64,000 bases of DNA from Spirometra erinaceieuropaei (GCA_902702965.1 CACRXP010000176.1:482877-546876), one strand, 5' to 3'. Shown: positions 10,400 through 23,770, counted from the first letter of the stretch. Numbers and translations: made by a program. Notes: generated by a model from the letters alone, not told the origin.

Positions 10400-12871
10400 C
10401 AGAGAAGACGGTCAAAACTGTGCAATGTAGACCTACAATCCATGTTTCCGACCTGTTTGTCCTCCAACAGACTGACGACAAATGCTTCTAGAAGGGAAAA
10501 ACATTACAGATAGATAACTGCGTTTTATATAACAGCAGGGCAGCGACAGAGGTCGTTTTATTTCTGAGTGAAACCTAATTATCCAGTAAAAAGGTTGCAA
10601 ACTATCGCACGATCTAAAATGTTAATTCAAAATGATGTTTAACAACTTCAGGCGCTTCCTTGAGATGGGGTTTGCATGACTACTGGTAAAACTTTTCATG
10701 AAAGCACTGTCTGCCGAAGTCTATGCTGAACCACATCAGGGACAAGGCTTCCTTGGTCAGACAACCGAATTTCTTCGAAGCTGTTAAGTTATGAAAAAGT
10801 TGCCCCTTACACTTGTGGTAGGTGCTTACCTCGCTGATTACTCCCCGTTCTTATGCCAATCTAAGCAAACTAACGTCCACGACGCATCCTCTGCCGAGTA
10901 ATATTAAAGAAAACTAGTTACTTGACCAGAGTGGCATGGGGAGGGGTTCCGTGATGACATGTCCTCGCCAGCAGTAGTACCCAAGATAGGTGCTGATGGC
11001 TGAAAACAATCTGCTTATGCATTTGTCCGGCACCTAGGGTTCAATCTTTTACATGCTAGGTTAGTTTCGAGAGTTCCTCTATCACTATCGATCTTACTTT
11101 TCGTTCCTTATAAAAATTGTGTCCGGTAGAAATACGAACTTGCTTGGAGAGACTGTTTCTTACAGCTAATACTATGTTGCACGCTACAGAAGAAAGATAA
11201 AAACCCCATGTATATGCACATACAGTCCGGCAAATGTTAGTAGAAATACGCAGGGATGGTACAAATGAATAGTACTTTTTAGATGCCGCCAGTAGCAAAT
11301 AACATTCGAAATTATTTCACTAATTATGTACGATTTCTGAATAACTGAGGAGTGCCACTATATTTCGGTTTCTTGAACTTATTTCTGCATGGTAAAACAC
11401 CCAAAACCCTTTTGGATAATAAGATATTAGATACCAAGTCGAGTAGAGCTGAAAGACTGCTGTGGGTTTGTCAGCGGTTTGCATACATAGGGCATGTCTT
11501 GTGACCTGCTCAATCGTCGCAGGGTCATGGGTTGCTAGCGCAAATCCGTTTAATTGGGTTCTCCTTTAAGAACTTCATAGTACTAAGATGGATTCTGTAT
11601 CGCGAATTCACACTTACTGTCATAAATTGAAGTGCTAAAGTAAAATATAATATTAAAAGATCAAGAGAGTTGGGCGTCCACAGGTATGCTGGATGGCAAA
11701 AACTCCTTCATTGAAGAGATCTATGCATATTCATGCATAAGAGTCAGCGGAATCTATTGCCATCGAAACAGTTTTAAACGACTTAACGGCAGTAAAATCG
11801 AGATTTCACAGACTGTTTAAAATAACCCAGGGAATAGCCTAGAGGGAAATAGAGATTACGATGAACGCCTAGACATAGGTAAGGTTAGGCGTGATAGTTG
11901 ACACCGATACCCTCTGTACATTTGTGGTATCTGCGAACTGGACACAGAGCGGTTTTCTGTTTGCCCGGATTATGAGTAAAGGCGGAGTGAGTTGTTGCAT
12001 ATACCTTTGAATAATTTCAAATAATGTTTGATGCAACATTCAACTAAATTTAAGCCAACGAATCCTTGGGGGATTAGAGCAGGATAAAACATAAAAACAC
12101 TGCCAGAATGCATTCATGAACCCGGCAATCTCTGGGGCACAGAGCCTGGAAATCGGAACCTTCGTAGGAAGGCATTCGCATTCTCATCCCCATTGCTGGG
12201 ACAGAACCGAGCATATCGCAACTCTTGTCTGTTATGGAAGATTATAAATGCGTAAAATAATTAGAATATGCTTCTGGAAAAGGACAATTGTGGGAGTAAT
12301 CACAATCGTCGTTGAAATAGTACCACATGTATTGGGATTCATATAGTGCTCTCCAATGATCGCATAATATTTCGGCACTGGAAGGAGCTCAGCAAATAAA
12401 TATGTCTAATTACAAAACAGCGGGGTATACAGTAGACAGGTACGAAGCCAATCTAAAAAACGCATTGAATCATAACAATTTCGGCTGTCCCTCAGTTCTG
12501 GAACGCAATGCATGGTTCTACTGCTATTTCGGAGCTAAAATGACCCAGCGTAATTTCAATGCCTGTAACGGAAACCTAGTGTAGGACAAGGAAAATTCCA
12601 TTCTACCAATTCCATAAAATTATTTATTAACACTTTGCAACATAAACGAGGCTTTAAAACAGTCTTTACAAAAAGGGGAACTTGTATGCAACAGTTAATC
12701 AAGGCATGACCAATTGTGAAAAAGCCCTGGTGGAAGTTCATTAAAAATACATAAGCAGCTCACTAAGAGTACAACAGCCCAGAAGCAGACAGCAGTTTTT
12801 TGGTACTTACTGATCATCAGTACGTCATAGGCCATATGAAATGAGGCATATAAATATGCCAGGTGTGTGTG
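10400..12871. other. non-coding stretch, no gene recognised
   Basis: AT-rich, with frames of 80 codons or less and none recognisable. No repeat of note was seen. Confidence 0.5.
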
Positions 12872-12979
12872 TGACCCTCGCTGTTGTGGCTAGGATCTCA
12901 ATCGACCCCATTCTGTCCGCCCGCCAGCTTGTGGACAGAATGAGATCGAGTTTGATCCTAGCCACAACAGTGAGGGTCA
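12872..12979. repeat. hairpin with 47-base arms and 14-base loop
   Basis: Bases 12872-12918 are close to the reverse complement of 12933-12979. The arms end TGACCCTC and GAGGGTCA and share CCTAGCCACAACAG on one strand. Mismatches cluster in the middle of each arm. No gene overlaps it. Confidence 0.85.
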
Positions 12980-13076
12980 AACGCTTACTTGAAAAGTTCA
13001 TAAATAGCTGGCGAATAGCATTAGCAAAAGGCGAACCTTATATACCGCCAATTCTGTTAACTTATTGAACTATTTG

Positions 13077-13103
13077 AGACCAATTCGAAGAACGAATTGG
13101 TCT
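13077..13103. repeat. perfect 11-bp stem hairpin
   Basis: AGACCAATTCG, a loop of AAGAA, then CGAATTGGTCT. The stem is perfect. No T-run follows it and it does not sit next to a gene, so I do not call it a terminator. Confidence 0.7.
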
Positions 13104-16100
13104 GGTGTCTAGGAAGAAAAGCCTCTGTAAATAAAAATCACGATTTAAATATTTCGCGATAATTTAGAATTTGACTGGAATACTTGCGAAATTTTTGAAG
13201 AGCTTAGAGGGCTAGACTTTGTTGTCATAATAAAGAGGATGGTTATGTAAATTACCAGTCTGCGCCTTTTATTATTCGAGAGGATAACAGAAGCGAAGTA
13301 AAAGTTTCCGGAAGAGAATGAGATATTCCGATTATACGAGGGTATGTGCATGAGCAACTATAATATAAAGGAGACAACCCCTGCCACATCTGTTAACGAG
13401 GTTTGTCGATAAAACTAAGGGCCATCGATGGCGAGTGCCGAGTCTGAAATTAGAGAGTGCACTCAAAATTCCGCAAAACTTAATAAATGTGGACCGAAAT
13501 CGGAAATTGTGGCTATCTTTCAAGAGAACTTTTGAATCAATGGTGTTGTGTTTCGGACAGAAAAACTGTGCTGATTCCAAGAATACAGGTTGTGCGCAGT
13601 ATTGTTCATAATAAGAAATGGGCGATGGAGAATTGGGCTGTTTGAAAGACTAAGTGGTGAAGTCAAAACAGCAGATGTTTGTAAATTTTGGAAATTTTCC
13701 CTCTAACCGCAAGAAAATTATGTTGTGGACATAAGCTAGAGTAGAATCCTTAGGGAGTAATCGTACTTTGCGGGATCTAAAATTAGGAGCCATGAAACCA
13801 AAATGCCGAGCGACTGTAGTGTAATAGGCGAGAGAGTCTAATTTAGAAGGGAAACTAAAGGTTTTTAAAACGCTATTTAGAAAATCACTAGCTGTAGATT
13901 TTGGAAGAATCTAGACAATTGTCGGCTTAGTAAAGCTGTAAACCACATTGTCTGCAGGAATCCTAGGACTGACTCGGTTAACAAAATTGATAAGACTAAA
14001 GACTCAGTAGGAATTTGAACATGAATTAAGTAAAGACTCGCCTGAAATATTTTGGATTCTATCGGATACTGCAACAAAATTTGGTATGAGTGACCTGGCA
14101 AAAGAAAACGACGGAAATTGTCAGTTTTTCTAAATACATAGCCGATTATTGCTATGGAAATGTGAAGACAGTGAGAAATTCGCCTCATTGCGTGTAGAGT
14201 GTAGGCTTGTAGGGAAGGTTACAACAGTCGGACTAAAACGGAACTGAACAGAGCAGTCTTCTCCAAAACCAGCGCACACATCAGATGGTTAAGTATGGGA
14301 CGAAGCTATAGATGCCAGAAAAAATTTGGAGAGATAAACAATGCAGAAAGGAACATGGACTAGTATTGTAGCCAAATGGCATATAACTGCTTAACTGTTT
14401 ATAGTATGTTTTTTCACTTTATTGATGCCAAATTTACCAACATGGTCAGTAGAAATTAATTGGTTAAATTATTACAAGCTGCGGATGAGAAAAATGAAAA
14501 TACGAGAGGTTTTTGGTAGAAATACGCCTATTTAGACAAGTGTCATTTCGAATAGTTCTGCTGAATAGTTTTAGTTGCGTCACGTGGTTGTACGTTTAAA
14601 GATGTTCGTAGTAATACATCAGCATATTTAGTAGGCTAGAGAAAATGAGAATGAAATTTTAAAGAAGAAGTAGAATTGGGATGCATAGAGTTCGCCACGA
14701 CATCCCATATGCCTCCTATCAGTGCATAACCCGATCGCGAACTTTAATAATCCCCTACAGTTAAAAATATTCTTTTTAAAAATAACTACATTGAAGTACT
14801 TGAAAAACTGGTTTTTCCTCTGAACTCAAACAAGGTGGATGACGAAATGGATAAGGCGTTCATTGAACGACGGAAAAGTACATTGGACGATACCAAGAGA
14901 ATTACATGCATACTTTGGTTGAAGGGTTGAAGGGGTTAAAAGATTTCCTAAAACCTACAAAGCATGAATTGCAGCCCAGGAAACGTAACGGTCAGTTTTG
15001 AAGAATTTCTTACAAAAAATCGAGTCAAATATGAAGTAGTTGTACGGGTTATATTGTAGACAACAAATCGAGGACTCTGTGACCGCAGTAAAGGTGCAAG
15101 GTTGTGATGTCATTTAAACATTATTAATTATGGTCATTTTAGATGATTTGTCACAGATACTTACTCTAAAATCGGGATGGCTATGGCAAAGGCAAACATC
15201 CGTTACTCAAAAGACGGTCAATTAGTGATCGGCGAATTGAGTTTAACGCAGACCGATAAGTGCAAAATAGGTAGTTTGTATTGGAAACGACCAAGCCATG
15301 GATTACTTTTCGGCAGAAAAGACAAAAGTTTGGTATACGCATAGGTGTAACTTCAGTCACACTCACGTCCCGATTTTTTTAAATTTTTGAATTTTCCTAT
15401 TTAGTTTTTGAACAAAACAAACATTAATTATTTTCCTCTGGCGGATATCTTAAAAAAGCCAAACAAGCATACCCAGTGAGTATTTTTTCGTAACATAAGC
15501 CTTTTATTGTTTGCTAGCTCAAAACATTGCCATTCACAATAGCACTTTTCCTCAATGGTTGTCCATCACAAACACGTACGACATACTAAAAATAAAGCGA
15601 AATAAACTTTGAAACGAAGTCAGTCAACGCTCGCATCAGACAAGATATGCATACGCAAAGCACAACCAATCAATGGTTCTGAACCCGCGGCACAGATGTG
15701 AGTGGCCATTTCACCAGTCCCAAATTAATCGGAATGACCAATACTCGAAATTCAAAGTTTTGTATTGTTTCGGTAAGCCATGTTTTCTAAAGAATATGCC
15801 TTAAACCTTTGGATGAAGTTTAACAATATGATTTCGAAACCAACCCTTGGTCAGCTCCGCAGCAGGTATATAATTAGCGGAAGCAAAACAACTTCAAATT
15901 AGTGTTTCGTGCCCAGGCCGAAATAATTTGGTAATCACGATTTCACTAAGGATAAGCGCCAAAAATTGCATGAGATACCGCCAAGCAGTGATTCCCTATG
16001 GGTCTTCTGAGCCGTATTTCAAATCAATCCAATGAGAATGTTAGTCTGCATAGTTCAACTGTGATAGATTAGAATATATCACGACATATGCAAGAGCATG

Positions 16101-17761
16101 ACCAGGAATAAAGTAACGATTAGCCACTCTATTAGTTGCACCGTATGTAAGGATTTAATAAACTGTACTCTGGGCTTTGTCCTATGACTCATATTGCGAA
16201 TATAGGAGAGTTCGATCCAAAATAAACGATAACTAAAATGCCAGACAATAAGAGAGCAAACTTAAGGCCTAAAATAAACGACGTATTTCAATTATAAAAC
16301 GGCTCGTGTATTGCTTGCAGCTGGTAGAAACTGGCGAACCCTAACTAGGATTACGAAAAGGACTTGCTAAGGCTTCTGTTAAGAGTTTGAAGTCCTCCAC
16401 CTCCTTTAGTTTTTCAGCGAGTCATGTGCAATTACTAGCGACAGGGGACTATTTTATACGCTGCAAAACACACCGCAGTTCCAAAATTACATTGATACTA
16501 GTTCACTTAAACTTCATCAATTTTCAAGTGTCCGCGCAAGTGCAAATGTCAGCAATGCGAACTTGAAAACATTTGAAAATGCGCAAAACCAAAAAATTAG
16601 AAAACAAAACTTAAAAAAAATTTGCTGTTATTAGGGAACTGCTTGGCTTCCGCCCGCTCGAAGTGTGGTCCAAGTTATGAAAATAGGACTGCTTATTAAG
16701 CAGCGATAACATAAAAATCGGGTTTCATACAGTCACCGCTCAGGCGCAGTTTAGTGGCCTTAGAGACAGAAACCGACGTTAAATTCCGCTGAACAATTTT
16801 CCGGCTGGGAAATCAAGTAGGAGCATAAAAAAGCAATTTAACGGTGGATTGAGCAAGCAGCTGTCCGAAAACAGCATATCGTAATGTACGATGAAAAATG
16901 TTTTAGTTCGTCAACACAATCTTCCGTTCAAAAATAGTCAAGGCGGCAAAGCATCGAGGTTGCCACAGTTCGTTTCACCTTATAGGCCGGTTAAAATTGC
17001 ATGGAACCATAGGTAAATGTATGAATGCTATCTGCCTACTTTGTCTTATATAATCGAGCTAAAGGCATGACTCGGCGGCCGAGGGGCTGTGGTAAAAAAA
17101 CATGGTATTCCCATAGCCTTTTCTTGTACTTTAAACTCATCCAGGATTTTATAAAACCGAAATGCAGTCTTATTTTACTCCATTTGTATAAAATGCGCCA
17201 AATGAGACGCATAAATTATCCATTCACAATTTTGTGAACTTTTATTCACTCTCTGGAAAACCAACCTATGTTTACAGTTTAAAAAACACACTAACTGAGG
17301 AGCCAGTCAACTCCAAACAAACGTTGACATGTAATAAAACACGCGGACATGAAAAAAATAGAACTGTCCGGACTTCGGAAGCATTTCTGAAGCATTATAG
17401 CAGATAGACTGAGAAATTACAATGCTTAAATATATTTTAATGACTACTGACTGGGCAGGGACTGCGCTGCAGTATTTTCGAATTCGTGCCTCCGAGTCTA
17501 ACAAGCCTTATAAATTGGTCAAATTAAGGTTCGATTACCCCAAAACATATACCTGCGGCTTGTATATATATTTGCCTGCAAGGAGAACGCGCGAATAACG
17601 AGAGAAGGTCGAAAGTAAGACCTGAAAACTTTCAGGTTGAGCAGAGATTAATACGCAAGCTAGTCTAAGCCAGGATATATTTAAAGCTGAGAAACGCTGA
17701 TTGAGACAGAAAAAGGAGGATCACGCTCGCCAGACTGCCGCAAAAATCGGCTGCCCACAAA
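13104..17761. other. non-coding stretch, no gene recognised
   Basis: Long AT-rich interval. The largest frame is 103 codons on the minus strand (13877-14188) and is not recognisable. No repeats with another part of the window were noticed. Confidence 0.5.
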
Positions 17762-17793
17762 TTCGAATATGAGCAGATCTGTTCATATTCGAA
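17762..17793. repeat. 32-bp palindrome with one mismatched pair
   Basis: TTCGAATATGAGCAGA followed directly by TCTGTTCATATTCGAA. Only one pair of positions fails to match, and there is no spacer. Confidence 0.75.
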
Positions 17794-18901
17794 AGAACTT
17801 CAACAAAACAGTGTACATATCCGGTTATTTTACTTTTTAATAAGATTATTCTGCAGTAATCGTCTCCGAAGTACATTTTGGTAATAGGAGGGGGGTTAGA
17901 CCCACGAATAGGAATGAATGCGAGGGGAAAAAGGTATTGGTTATGGCAAACGATTTCAGACGGTGATCACTGTCAACAGAGTATCTCGATCAATCGATAT
18001 CTAATAGATATCTATATTGGTGACAAAATATACATCCAGTCGATACATGAGTTTAAACTATATCGAGGGAGGGCATCGTTCGCGCGCAGGTCAGTACGCT
18101 AAAGATTCACCCAGCTAGGAAATCGCAAATTCCCGCGAACGGACGGAGATATAAGGGCCAACATGGACCGAGGTGGAGGTATTTTCGTAAAAATGTTTGT
18201 CAGTATGCACAACTTTGCATTTATAGCATGCAAAGTACGGCAAGCCGGCTAATGAATACTAGACACTCCTAGACTGCTATACTAAAGACTGGGTCGATTT
18301 TCGGCTGGTGCCATCCTCTCCACAGCAATTGGAACTGTCAATGTGCAGCCGCTGGAGATAACGTACTCAGGTCTTTTACATGCGCATTTATACGTATTCT
18401 GTATTAGATGGCGAGCTCCCTATGTCTAGATCGGAAGCAAATGCAAAATTTAAGATCACTGCAGTGCATTTAAAACCATAACCGCTGCCTCACATACCAG
18501 CAGAAATTAAAGTTCAGAAGAACAGCAACAATCCGGAAGGGTAAGCCTGGCAGATCGGGAAAGGCGCGCGACCTTCAGCTCAAGTTCACCGAGTTGCATT
18601 AAAGAACTTCAGGGGTCGATATCCAGGTTGAAGAATTTCATTTGCTACTTTCGGGACGATTGGCAGATTTATGAAACACAGAAATATTGCCCCTGTTTAG
18701 CGCACATATAGGCCGGTGATCTGCAGATTAGTCAGAAAGTCTCGGACAGTTCTCAGACAAACCACAACCTATTAAATTCCAGGTTCTAGACAAGATCTTG
18801 CAGTCGTCTGGAGATCTTAAAACTGTTTGATATGCTCTGCACTTGTATGGAGGTTCGTTTATTATAAAACTGAAACTATGCACTTGCATACTTAATAAAA
18901 C
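17794..18901. other. non-coding stretch, no gene recognised
   Basis: No recognisable frame. The 88-codon minus-strand frame at 18728-18994 is the antisense of the tandem repeat that follows. Confidence 0.45.
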
Positions 18902-19318
18902 CTGGTCGCATCTCCCTTCCCCCATGTTCGGATGGACTCGGTTGAATGAAACCGACCGCATCTGGGTTCCTATCGCCTCGGGACTGATCTTCATGATGCC
19001 CTCACTGAATGCGCTCCATCGACGCTCTTGGCGAAGCCTTCTATATTCGCCACATACTAGTAATCTGGTCGCATCTCCTTTGCCCTATCCTCGGATGGAC
19101 TCTGATGAATGTAACTGACCGCATCTGGGTTCTTGTCGCCTCAAGACTGGTTGTCATCGTGCCCTTACAGAATGCGCTCCATCGGCGGTCTTGACAAAGC
19201 CTTCTATATTCGCCATATAATAGTAGTCTGGTCGCATCTCCCTTCCCCCATGCTCGGATGGACTCGGTTGAATGAAACCGACCGCATCTGGGTTCCTATC
19301 AGCTCGAGACTGGTTTTC
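18902..19318. repeat. 163-bp tandem repeat, about 2.6 copies
   Basis: The motif CTGGTCGCATCTCC starts at 18902, 19065 and 19228, an exact 163-base period twice. The first and third copies are more alike than either is to the second (for example GACTCGGTTGAATGAAACCG in both). 163 is not a multiple of three, so the frames through the array shift from copy to copy and are not evidence of coding. It lies just upstream of the retroposon tail at 19366-19750. Confidence 0.85.
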
Positions 19319-19365
19319 AATTTCGCCACTTATTTTTCTTATTCAAGGCGATACAGGCCAGCCCT

Positions 19366-19750
19366 GACCGACCCGCCTACGTACCATTTTATGAAATCCG
19401 TTACAAAATGCCATATACAGCTGACATTTATTTCGGCCATGTTGATGTCGGACCATATTCCATTCTGTACCGCCACAGGCAGGCCAGTCCTCCCTGTATT
19501 TTTCTGATGCTATTTTTCTGAGGGGTTTTTTTCTCCTGTTAAATTACTACAATCATTTTTAAATTTTGCTTTGGAGGTTTTTTCACCCCTCGTTTTTTCA
19601 TTTTCGTTTTGCTTAACGGACTTCTAATCTCAAAAACTATGTATTGCACTTTGTACAGATTTTGCCTACCTCGTCTAAAATTCGCATGTAAATTTATTTT
19701 TACTTGCTTTGATGGGATCCCGACGGGTCTTTAATAAAAATAATTGAATT
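19366..19750 (+). mobile_element. retroposon 3' end, copy 1
   Basis: About 380 bases closely match 32222-32600, including AATGCCATATACAGCTGACA and TTGCCTACCTCGTCTAAAAT. Both copies end with CGACGGG(T/C)CTTTAATAAAAATAATT, an A-rich tail with a poly(A)-type signal. That implies a retrotransposed unit on the plus strand. I cannot place it in a clade because no coding part is present in either copy. Confidence 0.7.
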
Positions 19751-19944
19751 GGATAGAAATGCAGATAGCAGGGCTGTCTACGGTAAAGAAGCGTTCTTAA
19801 AGCCTCATGACCACGTCGACGTCTTAGAAATAGGGAGAAAGTACGGAAAAGTGATGCGGAGGAGCCAAAATGCTTAGTTCATGTTTACTTATTGCAATCC
19901 TAGATTTAGTTTTGGATTTCATACTTCAAACGACATGGAAATTA

Positions 19945-21440
19945 AATTAGGTCAGTCAGTCAGTCAGTGTATTTGGGGGAAATAGGCTTACGCCATTGAA
20001 CTCCCTAGTTGTACATAAAAAAATCGATAAGCATGCAAAAATGTGAAGAAATTACAGCATTAAGTGAATGCATACATTGATTCACATATGTCACTGGTCA
20101 CATGGCTAAAAAGTCACATAGTCCGCTTGTTGCTGCAGCACATATAACTGTCAAGGCGACATTTAAATGTCTCCACAGATTGAGACATAACAACCGTCTC
20201 GGCCAGGTTATTCCACGGTTCCACGACACGGTTGGAGAAGAAATATTTTCTCACATTCAGTCATCCCCCTCATACTGGCTGCGAAATCCTTACGCCCCAT
20301 GCGTCGATGCTTCCGCCACATCCCTTGTCGCAATTCGGCCTATCGGAATTCCATACTGCCATTTCTAGCCCGGTATCTCACCTGCAAATATGTTGAAAAA
20401 CAAAAACTAAAACTCGATCTTGCACCTTAAAGTCCTTTTTTATTCATATATAGTTATATCCACCTGTCCAATACCTGTTAATCTCTATGGTAATCACTGT
20501 GTACTGGAGAACCGTTTTTGCTGAAAGTTTTGAAAGTTATTTTCAAAATAAAGCATTCCTCTCTCTCTCTACCCTGTGGCACACGTAGCTTGAAGGGATG
20601 TCCCCGGAGGTGAGTTGTAATGGCGAGTTGGAAAATGTAATCGCGCCGAAGGGCACAATCCAAGCCGCGCACGATACGGAAAGTTTGTATCATGTCTCCG
20701 CGCAACTGCCTATAACTCCGAGGATAGAGATTAAGGCTAGTTAAGCGGATCTCGTATGGCAGTGCACTTTGACCTCTTATTAATTTTGTTGCTCGTCTCT
20801 GCACCCTTTCGAGCAGATCGTAATCCTGATGCATATTCGAGATGGGGCCTTATAAACGTGCCGAAGACTTTGGTGAAGCAGTCTTCATCGAAAACTACGA
20901 ATGCCCGCTTGATGGCATATAGCATTGACGTTGCGGCCCTGGCCGTCTTACAGCATTGTGTAGAAGGCTTAAGGCTGTCTGCAACCCAAACTCCGAGATC
21001 TTTCTGAGTTTCTGCTTCTCGGAGTGGCATTTCGCTTAGATAGTATTGCCGCGTACTAGGGCTCTGATTTCCGAGGCGCAGAATGGTGCATTTGTACAAA
21101 TTGAAGGACAAGAGCCATCTGCGGGACCATTAGTCCAATCGACAAAGCTTTTCTTGGAAGTTGGTCTCATCGGCAGCATTCTGAATGACTTTCCAGATTT
21201 TTACGTCGTCCGCAAACATGGCACAATCACAGTCCAACCCATCTACACAATCATTGATGAACAAGAGAAAGAGGGTTGGTCCGAGCACCGAGCCTTGTGG
21301 GACCCCACTCTCTATGAATGTGCACCTTGATTGCTGTTGTTCTACGCAGACAATTTGGGAGCGGCCGACAAGGAAATTTTCGATCCATTTGAGAAGTTTG
21401 CCCCCGATGCCCGTAATTCTCAACTCGTAAAGGAGACACT
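19945..21440 (-). mobile_element. LINE A, 5'-truncated jockey/CR1-type non-LTR retrotransposon
   Basis: Read on the minus strand from about 21430, three overlapping frames give the C-terminal half of a reverse transcriptase. A palm motif GVPQGSVLGPTLFLLFIND is followed by MFADDVKIW (the catalytic Asp pair, near 21200), then a thumb region with KDLGVWV and a C-terminal DLLERVQRRATKLI block. Frames shift between the pieces, so it is dead. The 3' UTR ends at about 19945 in a run of TCAG repeats (CTGA on the element strand), as CR1-type LINEs often end in short tandem repeats. The 5' end stops at about 21440, where the related LINE B continues, which is typical 5' truncation. Confidence 0.85.
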
Positions 21441-21861
21441 GGTGTGGTCTTTTTTAAATAAATCCAGAGTTCTGGATTGCTGCTTAAGTTGTATGTTAGC
21501 TATAAGCGTAAGATGGGTTATAGCAGCTGAATAAGTAAGAGGTAACACAGACGGTGTACTGCGAAGAACTGAGAAATAACTTCTGACTTAGAACGAACTG
21601 AAGAGATTTGCTATAAATAAATTGTTTTATTGGGTACCCCTGAGGGTACTTTAACAGCAAATAAAAGTAAAGTCTCAAATAAATTTTAGAACAAGTATAC
21701 AGATTCTGTGCAGTATTCAGTTCCTGGTTATAAAATAGGCAGTCAGATATTAAAAACAGTCAGAGAGTAGTGAAAAAACGCCTCCTGGAAAAAGACAAAA
21801 CGAATATGATTTAGTTAGCGTTTAAAGGAAAAAAACGTCGTTCATAAAAGGGTTAATATGA
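21441..21861. other. spacer between LINE A and LINE B
   Basis: AT-rich, unrelated to the LINEs on either side, with no recognisable frame. Confidence 0.5.
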
Positions 21862-23770
21862 GGGTCAGTCAGCCAGTGTATTTGAGAGATGTGGGCTTAG
21901 GTCTTTGAGTTAACTATTGGTTCATAGAAATCGAGAAAAAAGACATAAATTTGAAGAAATTAGAGCATTAAGTGAATGCAGACATCGATTCATATAGGTT
22001 ACTGATTTCGTGGTTACAAAGTCTCATAGTCCGCTTATTGTTCCGGCATATGTCTGTCGACCCGACATTTAAATGGCTCCCCAGATCGAGACAACAATCG
22101 TCTCGGGCAGGTTATTCCACGGTCTCACGACACAGTTGGAGAAAAAATACTTTCTCATATTCAATCTGTCTTGGGGCCCAGGTAGTATAAAGTGATGTCC
22201 TCAGAGACTACTTATAGTGGCGAGTTGGAAGAAGTGGTCGCACCGGAGGGCGCAGTTCAAGCCACGTATGATCCGGAAAGTTTTTATTAAGTCTCCTTGC
22301 AGTTGCCTTTAACTCAGTGGATAGAGATTAAGGCTGTTTATGCGTATCTTGTATGGCAGTGCCCCTTGACCTCTTATTAATTTTGTTGCTGCCTTCTGCA
22401 ACCTTTCGAGAAAATTGCAATCCTGTTGCGTCCATGGTCTCAAAGCCTGAATTGCATAATCGAGATGGGACCTTACAAACGTGCCCAAGACTGAAGAGAA
22501 GCAGTCTTCATAATATCTGTGAATGCCCGCTTGAGGGCGTATAGCATTGAAGTTGCGGTCATAGCCGCCTTACAGCAGTGTGTAGAAGGCTTTAGGCTGT
22601 CTGCAACCTAGATTCCGAGAGATTTTTGCCTTCCTGCTTCTCGGATTTGCATTCCATTCAGATGGTGTTACCGCGTACTAGATATCTGATTTCCTACGCG
22701 CAGTATGGAGCATTTGTTCAAATTGAAGGAGAAGAGCCATTTGCGGAACCGCTCGTCAAATCGACAAAGATTTTCCTTGAAGTTTATCTCATCGACAGCA
22801 TTCTGGATGACATTCCAGATTTTGTCATCTGCAAACATGGCCCTATCAAAGTCCAACCCAGTTACAACATCATTGATGAACGAGAGAAAGAGGGTTGCTC
22901 CGAGCACTGTGCCTTGTGGGACTCCACTCTCAATGAATGTGCGCCTTGATTGCTGTTGTTCTACGCAGACAATTTGTCAACGGCCGAGGTGGAAATTTTC
23001 GATCCATTTAAGAAGTTGACTGCCGGCGCCAATCACTCTCAACTTGTAAAGTAGACACTGGTGTGGAACTGTCGAATGTCTTCCGGAAATCATGGTTGGC
23101 CACATGCACAGTGTTTCGCTTTGAGTACTCTTGTCCAGTTCTGAAATGTGCATAGGAAGTTCGTCACACATGATCATCTTCTACGAAAGCCGTATTGTGC
23201 AGTGGACAAGAAACTGTTGGTTTCCAAATAAGCCATCAACTCCCTTGTGGCGGTTTTCTCCATCCCTTTGCGGCAGACTGATGTCAGGCTGACGGGTCTG
23301 TACTTCGTCGCAAGAACACCACTACCGCTTTTGTAAAGGAGTGTAATGTGAGCCGCTTTACAGTCTGTGGGGAGGATTCCAGCATCAACCGATTTCTGGA
23401 ACAGAAAGAATAGTCGTTTGGCTAGCTGGCGGCCAAGTTCCGAGAGCAGATTTGTTGGGATCTCATCCGGACCGGGAGATTTAAATTCCCTTAAGGTTTC
23501 TAGTTCATCCAAAATCAATTCTTCTCGAAACAAACAATTTTCAGTAGTCAAATCTTCCTCGCTTTCAGAACTGGATGGAATTAAATCTGCCTTTCTTGTT
23601 AAAATAGATTGGATGACTGGGAAAATGTTTAGGTTTTTTGTGCTGCCCGATACGTCCAAACCGTCATTATTCCTCATGACAGGAATGGGTTGCCTGTTAC
23701 GAGTGCTCTTGCACAAAACGTCGTAGAACTAGTTAGGATTTTTAACGGCTCGGTGGAGCAAATTAATTTC
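21862..23770 (-). mobile_element. LINE B, longer copy of the LINE A family
   Basis: On the minus strand a 180-codon frame (23716-23174) holds the start of the reverse transcriptase: REFKSPGPDEIPTNLLSEL, LLYKSGSGVLATKYRPVSLT and AQYGFRRR. Further pieces follow: KLLKW-like, LGATLFLSFIND and MFADDKIW (one residue short beside the catalytic Asp pair), and NLNKCSILRVGNQ. The 3' part (21862-22330) aligns with LINE A, including GCATTAAGTGAATGCA and GTTATTCCACGGT. Frameshifts and a small deletion between 22970 and 23170 mark it as inactive. The 5' end is truncated near 23770, just inside the region before the reverse transcriptase, so no endonuclease remains. Confidence 0.85.
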
